36,242 nt of DNA, from assembly GCA_028693965.1 (NCBI GenBank), contig JAQUUG010000003.1, positions 1 to 36,242 of the forward strand. The letters are read 5' to 3'. The notes under the pieces were generated by a model. The model saw only the letters and a program-made list of their open reading frames with translations, was not told the DNA's origin and did not search any database. Position numbers and translations under genes: made by a program. The stretch comes from Bacilli bacterium (GTDB taxonomy: Bacteria > Bacillota_I > Bacilli_A > RF39 > UBA660). Of this stretch, positions 17,946 to 29,804 are shown piece by piece; the first letter of the stretch is position 1; each line of letters starts with the position of its first letter.

Positions 17946-19298
17946 ATGGATGTGAATAATATTTGGAAATTGTTTTTAGAAAAAATTAAAAATGATCTAT
18001 CTCCTATGTTATATGAAACTTGGTTTATGGATACCAAACTATTAAAAATAGATGATCATAGTGCTTTAGTTATGGTTCCTATGCATATTCATAAAAAACA
18101 CTTAAAAGAAAATTATTATGATTTTATTAGCAATATTTTTACAGAGATTACAGGTACTAATTTTGATTTTGAATTTATAACAGAAGAAGAACATAATAAT
18201 AACATTGATATTAATACAGATTTGTTAGGTGTTCCTAAAACTGAAAATTTTGCTTCTAATTTAAATATAAAATATACTTTTGAAAATTTTGTAGTAGGTG
18301 ATAGCAATAAATTTGCTAAAGCAACAGCTCTAGCAGTCGCAGAAAAACCTGGACTAATGTATAATCCTTTATTTATATATAGTAGTAGTGGGCTTGGTAA
18401 AACGCATTTAATGCACGCTATTGGTAATTATATTATTAAAAATAGTTCTAAAAAAGTACTATATGTTACTAGTGAACAATTTGTTAATGATTTTATTGAT
18501 TTATATAGAAAAAATAAAGATCAAAATAACATTTCAAATATCGAAATGTTTAAAAAAAAGTATCGTGATATTGATGTGTTAATGATTGATGATATTCAAT
18601 ATTTAGAAATAGCCGCTAAAACGCAACAAGAATTTTTTAATACCTTTAATGAATTACATACCAATAATAAACAGATAATCATTTCTTCAGATCGTTCACC
18701 AGATGATTTAAAACAATTAGAAGATAGATTGCGAACAAGGTTTAATTGGGGTTTGACAGTTGATATCTTACCACCTGAATTTAAATTAAGATTAGAAATT
18801 ATTGATAAAAAAATTGCTGCTAATGGTATTTCTGATTTTTTCGAAAAAGAGGCTAAAGAATTTATTGCCAGTAATTGTACTAGCGATATTAGAAAAATTG
18901 AAGGGGCAATTACAAGAGTTAGTGCTTATGCTGCTATGATGAATTATTCTAAAATTTCTTTAGATGTTGCTGATGAAGCTTTGAAAGATTTTTTTATTAA
19001 AAGTATTATTTCTCAAAATAAAATTGATAATGTTCAACAAATTATTGCGCAAAGTTATAGTATTAGTATCGAAGACTTAAAAAGTAAAAAAAGAAATGCT
19101 AATATTGCTGTTCCACGTCAAATTGCTATGTATATATGTAGAATTGTATTAAAAGAATCTCTTACTAAAATTGCTTTAGAATTTGGTGGTAAAAATCATA
19201 CAACAGTTATGCATGCTGTGGACAAAATAAGTAAAGAAATTTTAATTAATCAAGAATTAGAAAAACAAATTCAAAAAATTGTGACAAAAATTAATTAG
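17946..19298 (+). CDS. dnaA: Chromosomal replication initiator protein DnaA
   Basis: 'FVVGDSNKFAKATALAVAEKPG', Walker A SSSGLGKTHLMHAIGN, C-terminal GGKNHTTVMHAVDKI. Start likely ATG 17946 (AGAGGTG upstream). Confidence 0.98.
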   Translation: MDVNNIWKLFLEKIKNDLSPMLYETWFMDTKLLKIDDHSALVMVPMHIHKKHLKENYYDFISNIFTEITGTNFDFEFITEEEHNNNIDINTDLLGVPKTENFASNLNIKYTFENFVVGDSNKFAKATALAVAEKPGLMYNPLFIYSSSGLGKTHLMHAIGNYIIKNSSKKVLYVTSEQFVNDFIDLYRKNKDQNNISNIEMFKKKYRDIDVLMIDDIQYLEIAAKTQQEFFNTFNELHTNNKQIIISSDRSPDDLKQLEDRLRTRFNWGLTVDILPPEFKLRLEIIDKKIAANGISDFFEKEAKEFIASNCTSDIRKIEGAITRVSAYAAMMNYSKISLDVADEALKDFFIKSIISQNKIDNVQQIIAQSYSISIEDLKSKKRNANIAVPRQIAMYICRIVLKESLTKIALEFGGKNHTTVMHAVDKISKEILINQELEKQIQKIVTKIN

Positions 19299-19367
19299 TG
19301 CATAACACTACTATTTAAATTATTTATGAACATGTTATTTTCATTATAAAATAAGATAAAATAGTAC

Positions 19368-19386
19368 TTATCCACAATTATCCACA
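19368..19386 (+). promoter_or_regulatory. oriC DnaA-box pair between dnaA and dnaN
   Basis: Two perfect TTATCCACA boxes at 19368-19376 and 19378-19386. Confidence 0.9.
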
Positions 19387-19413
19387 TCTATAATAATAAA
19401 AAGGAGAATAAAT

Positions 19414-20529
19414 ATGAATATTGTTATTAAACAAAGACTGTTATTAGAACATTTAAATTATGTTATTAAAGGAATATCAAATAAAAACTTAATTCCTATT
19501 TTAGGATGTATAAAATTTTCTTTAGAAAAAGATGGCTTATACTTAATGAGTACTGATAATGATATAGCTATTAAAAGTTTTATTCCTAACAATCAAATAG
19601 AAAAAATAGAAGTATTAGGTGAATTTGTCGTTTCAGGAAAATATATTTATGAAATAATCAGAAAATTACCTAATGAACTAATAACTATTGAGGAAATAGT
19701 TGATTCTAAAATATTTATATCAACTGAAAATTCTAAGTTTAATTTAAATTGTAATTTGATAGCGGATTTTCCTAATCTAGATTTTGAAGAAAATAAAAAT
19801 TCCATAGCTTTAGATGTTTTAGTTTTTAAAAAAATGATAAATCAAATTATTTTTGCTACATCAACTCAAGAATCAAGACCAGTTTTAACGGGAATTAATT
19901 TTAAAATAGAAAGTAATATATTAGAGTGTACTGCTACTGATTCATACCGTTTAGCTAAAAAAACTATTGAATTAGATGGTGAATACGAAAATGTTAATAT
20001 AATTATACCAGCTAAAAACATTTTAGAAATAAGTAAAATGTTGAGTGAAACAGGCACTTTATCTATTCATATTTTTAATAATAAAATTATCTTTAATTTT
20101 GATAATATAAAAGTAATATCAAGATTAATAAATGGAACTTTTCCCGACACTAATAAATTAATTCCGATTGATAGTAAAGAAAATATTATTTTAAATTTAA
20201 ATAGTTTATATGAGGCAGTTGATCGCGCATCACTATTAACCAATGAAACTGAAAAAAATCCCGTTAAAATTAAAATAGAAAAAAATTTATTAATTGTTTC
20301 TTCAAATATTCCAGAAATAGGTAATGTTGAAGAAAAAATAATAATAAATAATGAAATATCAACTTCAATAGAAATTGCGTTTTCAGCAAAATATATGTTG
20401 GATGCTTTAAAAGCCTTTGCATGTGAAGAAATAAAAATATTATATAATGGTGATTTGAAACCTTTAATAATTAAAAATAATGAAGAAGATACTTTAACAC
20501 AATTGATACTACCTATTAGAACATATTAA
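19414..20529 (+). CDS. dnaN: DNA polymerase III subunit beta (sliding clamp)
   Basis: Position after dnaA; 'TGINFKIESNILECTATDSYRLAKK'; C-terminal LILPIRTY. Confidence 0.97.
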   Translation: MNIVIKQRLLLEHLNYVIKGISNKNLIPILGCIKFSLEKDGLYLMSTDNDIAIKSFIPNNQIEKIEVLGEFVVSGKYIYEIIRKLPNELITIEEIVDSKIFISTENSKFNLNCNLIADFPNLDFEENKNSIALDVLVFKKMINQIIFATSTQESRPVLTGINFKIESNILECTATDSYRLAKKTIELDGEYENVNIIIPAKNILEISKMLSETGTLSIHIFNNKIIFNFDNIKVISRLINGTFPDTNKLIPIDSKENIILNLNSLYEAVDRASLLTNETEKNPVKIKIEKNLLIVSSNIPEIGNVEEKIIINNEISTSIEIAFSAKYMLDALKAFACEEIKILYNGDLKPLIIKNNEEDTLTQLILPIRTY

Positions 20530-20547
20530 TAAAATATGTTCTTTTTT
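20518..20547 (+). terminator. Intrinsic terminator overlapping the dnaN stop codon
   Basis: AGAACATATT-AATAA-AATATGTTCT perfect 10-bp stem followed by T run. Confidence 0.75.
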
Positions 20548-20643
20548 AATGTTTTTAAGCTTATTTTGTGATATAATTATAATTAGGTATAGATATATTA
20601 TCTATTTTTAATTTTTTGTTATAAGTCAAAAGAAGGTGATAAA

Positions 20644-23680
<3,037 letters not shown>

Positions 23681-23690
23681 GGGTGAAACA

Positions 23691-26150
23691 ATGGATAAAT
23701 TATCAAATCATAATATAATAAAAGAAATGGAAAATTCTTTTCTTGAATATTCAATGAGTGTCATTATTTCAAGAGCATTACCAGATTTAAGAGATGGATT
23801 AAAACCAGTTCATAGACGTATATTATACACAATGTTAGAATCTGGGTTCACGCCCGACAAGGGATATGTTAAATGTGCCAAAACGGTAGGAGCCGTAATT
23901 GGTAATTACCATCCGCATGGTGATACGGCTGTTTATGATGCTATGGTACGTATGGCCCAAGATTTTAGTTATCGTCATATGCTAATAGATGGACATGGTA
24001 ACTTTGGAGCAATAGATGGTAGTACTGCAGCTGCTTATCGTTATACAGAATCTCGTATTTCTAAAATAGCTATGGAATTACTTCGTGATATCAATAAAAA
24101 TACTGTTGATTTTTTAGATAATTTTGATGCTTCAAGAAAAGAGCCAGTAGTACTTCCAAGTCGTTTTCCTAATATTCTTGTTAATGGAACTATGGGAATT
24201 GCTGTTGGTATGGCTACTAATATTCCTCCTCATAATTTAGGTGAAATAATAGATGGTTGCGTTGCTTATATTGAAAATAAAGATATAGAAGTTCTTGAAT
24301 TAATGAATTATATTAAAGGTCCTGATTTTCCAACCGGAGGTACAATTTTAGGAAATAGTGGTATTAAAAAGGCTTATGAAACAGGTAAAGGATCTATAAC
24401 TATAAGAGGTAAAGTTGAAAATATTACTAAAAATGATAAACAAGAATTAATTATTACTGAAGTTCCATATCAAGTTAATACCTCATCTTTGATAACAAGA
24501 ATAGCTGAACTAGTACGAGATAAAGTAATAGATGGTATAGCTGATTTAAGAGAAGAAACTTCATTTAAAGATGGAATGAGAATAGTTATTGAATTAAAGC
24601 GAGATGCAAATGCAAATGTTGTATTAAATAATTTATATAAACATACGCAATTGCAATCAACATATAGTATTAATTTATTGATGCTTCATAATGGTAAGCC
24701 TCAAACATTAGGATTAAAAGATATAATTTCAAATTATATTGATTTTCAAAGAGAAGTTATATATAGAAGAACCGAATTTGATTTAGATAAAGCTCAAAAA
24801 AGAGCTCATATTTTAGAAGGATTGAAAATAGCATTAGATAATCTTGATGCTACTATAAAAATCATTAGAGAATCTAAAAGTGATGTAATAGCTAAAGAAC
24901 AATTAATGTTAAAATTTAATTTATCAGATGTTCAAGCAGAAGCAATATTAGAAATGAAATTTAGAAGATTAACAGGTTATTCTAAAGAACAATTGATTAA
25001 AGAATTAGAAGAATTAATTAAATTAATTGAGTCTTTAACAGGTATTCTAGCAAGTAAAGAAAAAATAGAAAATATTATTAAAGAAGAATTAATAGAAATT
25101 AAAAATAAATATTCTGATGAAAGAAAAACTTATATTGATTTTACTTCAATTGAATATATAGAAGATGAATCATTAATTCCTGTTGAAAATATAGTTGTAA
25201 CAATGACTAATAAAGGATATATCAAAAGAGTTGAAGAAGACACATATCGCTTACAAAACAGAGGTGGAATGGGTGTCAAAGGTATGACTACAAATGAAGA
25301 AGATTTCGTAGAAAAAATAATTTCTTTAACCACTCATGATTATATAATGTTCTTTACGAACAAGGGTAAAGTTTATAGAATGAAAGGTTACGAAATTCCT
25401 TTATATAGTAGACAAGCCAAGGGAATTCCGATTGTCAATTTATTAAATTTAGATGATCAAGAAGAAGTAAATACAATGTTAAAAGTTAGTCAAAGTGAAA
25501 ATAATCAAAACATTGTATTTTGTACACAAAATGGATTAATTAAAAGAACACTTTTATCAGAATTTGATAGTATTAGAGTTAGTGGTAAAATAGCTATTAC
25601 TCTAAAAGAAGATGATTGTTTAATTTCAGTCAAAAAAACTACTGGAACTAATGAAATTCTTATTGCCTCTTCAAAAGGAAGAATGGTAAGATTTAATGAA
25701 AATGAAGTAAGAATTATGGGAAGAACGGCTTCAGGAGTAAAAGGAATTGAATTAGATGATGATATTTGCGTTGGTTGCGAAATAGCAGAACAAAATCAAG
25801 AAATATTAGTAGTAACTGAAAATGGTTATGGAAAAAAGACAAAAATAGACGAATATCGTTTAACTCATAGAGGAAGCAAAGGAGTTAAGGCATTAAATAT
25901 AACTGAAAAAAATGGAAATATAGTTTCATTTAAAACCATTCATGGCGATGAAGATTTAATGATAATCACAAATATTGGTATAATTATTAGAATATCAATA
26001 GATCAAGTATCAAAAACAGGACGTGTTGCTCAAGGTGTAAGACTAATTAATTTAAAAGAAAATCAAAAAGTAAGTACAGTGGCATTAATTTCATCAATTG
26101 AAGATGATGATAATGTTACACGTGAAACATCAGAAGAAAGTACAAATTAA
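23691..26150 (+). CDS. gyrA: DNA gyrase subunit A
   Basis: '[19 protein letters not shown]', '[20 protein letters not shown]', '[15 protein letters not shown]'. Confidence 0.98.
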   Translation: MDKLSNHNIIKEMENSFLEYSMSVIISRALPDLRDGLKPVHRRILYTMLESGFTPDKGYVKCAKTVGAVIGNYHPHGDTAVYDAMVRMAQDFSYRHMLIDGHGNFGAIDGSTAAAYRYTESRISKIAMELLRDINKNTVDFLDNFDASRKEPVVLPSRFPNILVNGTMGIAVGMATNIPPHNLGEIIDGCVAYIENKDIEVLELMNYIKGPDFPTGGTILGNSGIKKAYETGKGSITIRGKVENITKNDKQELIITEVPYQVNTSSLITRIAELVRDKVIDGIADLREETSFKDGMRIVIELKRDANANVVLNNLYKHTQLQSTYSINLLMLHNGKPQTLGLKDIISNYIDFQREVIYRRTEFDLDKAQKRAHILEGLKIALDNLDATIKIIRESKSDVIAKEQLMLKFNLSDVQAEAILEMKFRRLTGYSKEQLIKELEELIKLIESLTGILASKEKIENIIKEELIEIKNKYSDERKTYIDFTSIEYIEDESLIPVENIVVTMTNKGYIKRVEEDTYRLQNRGGMGVKGMTTNEEDFVEKIISLTTHDYIMFFTNKGKVYRMKGYEIPLYSRQAKGIPIVNLLNLDDQEEVNTMLKVSQSENNQNIVFCTQNGLIKRTLLSEFDSIRVSGKIAITLKEDDCLISVKKTTGTNEILIASSKGRMVRFNENEVRIMGRTASGVKGIELDDDICVGCEIAEQNQEILVVTENGYGKKTKIDEYRLTHRGSKGVKALNITEKNGNIVSFKTIHGDEDLMIITNIGIIIRISIDQVSKTGRVAQGVRLINLKENQKVSTVALISSIEDDDNVTRETSEESTN
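26114..26129. promoter_or_regulatory. parS site 1 (inside the gyrA 3' end)
   Basis: TGTTACACGTGAAACA; one mismatch to the canonical TGTTTCACGTGAAACA. Confidence 0.85.
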
Positions 26151-26173
26151 AATAGTATAATAATTAAATGAGG

Positions 26174-26211
26174 ATAAACGACAATGTTACACGTGTAACA
26201 TTGTCGTTTAT
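26174..26211. promoter_or_regulatory. parS site 2 inside a 38-bp perfect palindrome
   Basis: ATAAACGACAATGTTACACGTGTAACATTGTCGTTTAT; parS core TGTTACACGTGTAACA at 26185-26200. Confidence 0.85.
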
Positions 26212-26225
26212 ATTAATTATATATA

Positions 26226-26259
26226 TTATTTATATGTTTCACGTGTAACATATAAATAA
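26226..26259. promoter_or_regulatory. parS site 3 inside a 34-bp near-perfect palindrome
   Basis: TTATTTATATGTTTCACGTGTAACATATAAATAA; core TGTTTCACGTGTAACA at 26235-26250. Confidence 0.88.
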
Positions 26260-26345
26260 AAACAGTAAAAATAATTAGTAAAATATAATAAATAATAATA
26301 TTAAAAATATATAAACCTAGTTTGCTAATTATTAAAATAATAAAC

Positions 26346-26375
26346 ATATTAATGTTTCACGTGTAACATTAATAT
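26346..26375. promoter_or_regulatory. parS site 4 inside a 30-bp near-perfect palindrome
   Basis: ATATTAATGTTTCACGTGTAACATTAATAT; core TGTTTCACGTGTAACA at 26353-26368. Confidence 0.88.
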
Positions 26376-26395
26376 AAAAATACTACTTAAAAAAG

Positions 26396-26424
26396 TTGAA
26401 AAAAACAAAATAATAATGTATGCT
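26396..26424 (+). promoter_or_regulatory. Predicted promoter of the SRP RNA
   Basis: TTGAAA (26396-26401), 17-nt spacer, TATGCT (26419-26424); places the start at about 26431, the base of the SRP stem. Confidence 0.65.
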
Positions 26425-26430
26425 ATATTA

Positions 26431-26508
26431 AGCACGACATAAATGTTTGAAATAGGTCAGGATTGGAAGATAGCAGCCTTAAAAACCTCTTTATGTGCGT
26501 GCTTTTAT
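26431..26508 (+). ncRNA. ffs: Signal recognition particle RNA, small bacterial (4.5S-like) type
   Basis: Contains GGTCAGGATTGGAAGATAGCAGCC (helix 8, GGAA tetraloop, AGCAGCC); outer stem AGCACGACATAAA / TTTATGTGCGTGCT. Confidence 0.92.
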
Positions 26509-26523
26509 AATGGTGGTGAAAAA

Positions 26524-26958
26524 ATGAAAGAAAAATATATGATGATTGCTTTAAAAGAAGCAAAAAAATCACTAAAATATAATGACGTACCAGTTGGTGC
26601 AATAATATTAAAAAATAATAAAGTTGTAGCAAAATCATATAATAAAAAAGAAAAATATCAGTCAGCAACAAGACATGCTGAAATAGATGTGATAGAAAAA
26701 GCTTCAAAAAAATTAAATACATGGCATTTAGATGACTGTACAATATACATAACTATGGAACCTTGTTTAATGTGTACTGGGGCTATAATACAAGCAAGAA
26801 TAAAAAAAATAGTATACGCAACGGATAATAATAAATATGGCTTTAGTAAACAAACTAATAATTTATTAGAAAAAAATAACATAAATATTACAAAAAACAT
26901 TTTAAAAGAGGAATCTATAAAATTGTTACAAGATTTTTTTAAAAACAAGAGACAATAA
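26524..26958 (+). CDS. tadA: tRNA adenosine(34) deaminase
   Basis: HAEIDVI and PCLMCTGAI zinc motifs. Start at ATG 26524; the ORF-track start at 26443 lies inside the SRP RNA. Confidence 0.93.
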   Translation: MKEKYMMIALKEAKKSLKYNDVPVGAIILKNNKVVAKSYNKKEKYQSATRHAEIDVIEKASKKLNTWHLDDCTIYITMEPCLMCTGAIIQARIKKIVYATDNNKYGFSKQTNNLLEKNNINITKNILKEESIKLLQDFFKNKRQ

Positions 26959-26997
26959 AAACATTAAATGTTATAATTAATAATGGTAGGTGATATA

Positions 26998-28662
26998 ATG
27001 TATCAGACTTTATATAGAAAATATAGACCAAATAATTTTGACGAAGTAATAGGCCAAAATATCATTATAAAAACTTTAAAAAATGCAATAAAAAAGAAAC
27101 AAATTTCGCATGCATACTTATTTGCAGGACCAAGAGGAACAGGAAAAACAAGTGTAGCTAAAATATTTGCAAAAACCATTAATTGTGAAAATTTAAAAAA
27201 TGAAAATCCTTGTAATTTATGTGTTAATTGTACGCAAATAATTAATAAACAGAATACCGATATAATTGAAATAGATGCTGCTTCAAATAATGGTATTGAT
27301 GAAATAAGGGAATTAAAAAATAAAGTAAATTTAGTACCTACTTATGGAAAATATAAAGTTTATATAATAGATGAAGTTCACATGCTAACGGTAGGAGCTT
27401 TTAATGCTTTATTAAAAACATTAGAAGAACCTCCGACCCATACTATTTTTATTTTAGCAACAACCGATCCTCATAAAATCCCAGCGACAATAATATCTAG
27501 ATGTCAGCGCTTTGATTTTAAAAAGATAAGTATAAATGAAATAGAAAAACAAATAGAAAACATTTGTAATAAAGAGTCAATACAAATAGAAGAAGATGCC
27601 TCTTTAGAAATAGCTACTTTAGCAGACGGTGGACTTAGGGATGCCATTGGAATATTGGATCAAGCATATGCCTATGCTAATTTTAAAATAACAAAACAAG
27701 ACATATATGATATAAATGGACTAATATCTGAAGAAGAAATAAAAAACATTTTGTTATTAATTGCAAAAAAACAAATAAAAATTGTTTATGAAAAAATCGA
27801 TGATTATAATAATAATGGTAAAAGCATGTTAAAATTATCTGAAAAAATTATTGAATTATTTAAAAATGTAATGGTTTATAATATTTCAAATGATAAAAAT
27901 AATAATTTGTATGATGAAATATTAGAATATTATACTATAGACCAAATAAATAAAATTATCTTTGATATTATTGAAATAATGTCTAAATCAAAATATTACA
28001 CTGATTTTAAAATAGTTGTTGAAATGATAATTTTAAAATTATATTTATTAGTTGATAAATATAATAATAATAATAATAAAACAGAAGTTATTAACACTGA
28101 AAATGAAAAACCACTCTTAAAAAAAACATCATCGGAAATTAATGAACAAAATAGAGAAAAAAGTAAAATAGAAAAAGAAGATTATGAACAAATAAAAAAA
28201 TATCAAAATATAAGAATAAATAATACCTTATCAAGAGTAAATAAAAGAGAAATAGCACAATTAAAAGATAAAATAAAAGATGTTTATAGTTATGTTTTAC
28301 AATCAGATTATTCTAAAGCAGCATCATTATTGATAGATGGTAAAATTAAGGCAGCAAGTGAGGAACACATTGTTTTTGTTTATAATACTAAGTTAGAAGT
28401 TGAAGATTTTTTAATTAATATTGAAAATATAGAAAAATTGTTAATTGAAATATTACAAAAAAAATATAAGGTTATAGCAATAGATCAGCCATCTTGGGAA
28501 ATAATAAGACGAGATTTTAATAACAAAACAAAAACTTTTGTTTATGATGATACAGAAGATAAATTAAATAATATAATAAAAAAAATAAATAGTAAGAAAA
28601 TTAAAAAAAATACTATTGAAGAAACATTTGATGATATAATAGAATATAGTGAGGAGAGATAA
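26998..28662 (+). CDS. dnaX: DNA polymerase III subunit gamma/tau
   Basis: 'YQTLYRKYRPNNFDEVIGQ', 'FAGPRGTGKTSVAKIFAK', zinc-binding Cys cluster, 'LLKTLEEPP'. Start ATG 26998. Confidence 0.96.
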   Translation: MYQTLYRKYRPNNFDEVIGQNIIIKTLKNAIKKKQISHAYLFAGPRGTGKTSVAKIFAKTINCENLKNENPCNLCVNCTQIINKQNTDIIEIDAASNNGIDEIRELKNKVNLVPTYGKYKVYIIDEVHMLTVGAFNALLKTLEEPPTHTIFILATTDPHKIPATIISRCQRFDFKKISINEIEKQIENICNKESIQIEEDASLEIATLADGGLRDAIGILDQAYAYANFKITKQDIYDINGLISEEEIKNILLLIAKKQIKIVYEKIDDYNNNGKSMLKLSEKIIELFKNVMVYNISNDKNNNLYDEILEYYTIDQINKIIFDIIEIMSKSKYYTDFKIVVEMIILKLYLLVDKYNNNNNKTEVINTENEKPLLKKTSSEINEQNREKSKIEKEDYEQIKKYQNIRINNTLSRVNKREIAQLKDKIKDVYSYVLQSDYSKAASLLIDGKIKAASEEHIVFVYNTKLEVEDFLINIENIEKLLIEILQKKYKVIAIDQPSWEIIRRDFNNKTKTFVYDDTEDKLNNIIKKINSKKIKKNTIEETFDDIIEYSEER

Positions 28663-28665
28663 AAT

Positions 28666-28962
28666 ATGAATATGCAAGCTTTAATGAAACAAGCTCAAAA
28701 AATTCAAAAAGAAATGACTGAATCAAAAAAAATAATTGATGAAAAGGTGTTTACTGCTACTTCTTCATTTGTCACTGTAGAAGTTTATGGTAATAAAAAA
28801 GTTAAAAAAATCACAATTAATTCTGAAAGTATTGATAAAGACGAAATCGAAATGCTAGAAGATATAATAGTTGTCGCATTTAATGAAGCATTAAAAAACA
28901 TTGACGAAGAAACAGAAGAAACAATGGGCAAATACACAAAAGGTATGCCAGGATTATTTTAA
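28666..28962 (+). CDS. YbaB/EbfC family nucleoid-associated protein
   Basis: 'MQALMKQAQKIQKEMTE', 'VEVYGNKKVKKITI', between dnaX and recR. Confidence 0.92.
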   Translation: MNMQALMKQAQKIQKEMTESKKIIDEKVFTATSSFVTVEVYGNKKVKKITINSESIDKDEIEMLEDIIVVAFNEALKNIDEETEETMGKYTKGMPGLF

Positions 28963-29558
28963 TGTATCCACAATCTTTAAATAATTTAATAGAATGCTTA
29001 AAAAAATTACCAGGTATTGGAGATAAATCAGCAGAAAGGCATGCTTTAGCAATAATGTCTTTAAGTGACGAAGATGTGACTTTATTTAGTAATTCATTAA
29101 AAGATGTTAAAACTAAAATAAAAAGATGCAAGAAATGTAATAATTATTCAGAAGAAGACTTATGCATTATATGTAAAAATGCCAATCGAAAAAAAAATAT
29201 TATTTGTATAGTAGAAGAGCCTAAAAACATCATATTATTTGAAAAAATTGGTAGTTATGATGGTACTTATCATGTACTAAATGGTCTAATTTCTCCTTTA
29301 GATGGAGTAAATCCTGAGGATTTAAATATTAATCAATTAATTGAAAGAATAAAAGAAGATCAAGTAAGTGAAATAATAATTGCTATCAAGTCAACTATTG
29401 AAGGAGAAACCACCTCTTTGTATATTAGTAAACTTCTAGAAAATATGCCTGTTAAAATAACTAAAATAGCGTATGGAATTCCTCTTGGAACAGATATAGA
29501 TTATATTGATCTTTTAACTCTAGAAATGGCTTTAAATAAAAGACAAGAAATATCATAA
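28962..29558 (+). CDS. recR: Recombination protein RecR
   Basis: 'LIECLKKLPGIGDKSAERHALAIM', Cys4 zinc finger, 'YHVLNGLISPLDGVNPEDL'. Confidence 0.97.
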   Translation: MYPQSLNNLIECLKKLPGIGDKSAERHALAIMSLSDEDVTLFSNSLKDVKTKIKRCKKCNNYSEEDLCIICKNANRKKNIICIVEEPKNIILFEKIGSYDGTYHVLNGLISPLDGVNPEDLNINQLIERIKEDQVSEIIIAIKSTIEGETTSLYISKLLENMPVKITKIAYGIPLGTDIDYIDLLTLEMALNKRQEIS

Positions 29559-29598
29559 AAAAAAAGTATGTTCATATTCTTTATTGAGGTGGACAAAG

Positions 29599-29790
29599 AT
29601 GATAAAAAAAGCATATAAAATATTAAAAAAAATAATATTTAGTTGCCTATTGTTATATGGTTATAATGTTTTAGCTGAACCATTAAAAATTATAATTCCA
29701 ATTAATCTATATACAGTTGGATATACAACTTTACTCGGTGTTCCAGCTTTGTTTTCAATGATTATAATTTATTTAGTAACCTACTTTTAA
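29599..29790 (+). CDS. BofA-family (pro-sigma-K processing inhibitor-like) membrane protein
   Basis: 'IPINLYTVGYTTLLGVPALFSMIIIYLV' resembles the BofA C-terminal signature 'iPiNpvt...lGvPGv..l'; located directly after recR as bofA is in Bacillus. Start ATG 29599 with GAGGTGG. Confidence 0.75.
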   Translation: MIKKAYKILKKIIFSCLLLYGYNVLAEPLKIIIPINLYTVGYTTLLGVPALFSMIIIYLVTYF

Positions 29791-29804
29791 AGGAGGATAA
29801 ATTG

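Noticed and set aside
19387-19402. DnaA-trio-like repeats after the tandem DnaA boxes
   Set aside because: TCTATAATAATAAAA has 3-nt periodicity but does not fit the trio consensus in a consistent phase.
26443-26523. N-terminal extension MFEIGQDWKIAALKTSLCACFYNGGEK of TadA
   Set aside because: Lies inside the SRP RNA; TadA starts at 26524 behind a GGTGGTG RBS.
26423-26948. Minus-strand ORFs (106 and 96 aa) over SRP RNA and tadA
   Set aside because: Antisense to SRP RNA/tadA; hydrophobic composition is typical of antisense frames.
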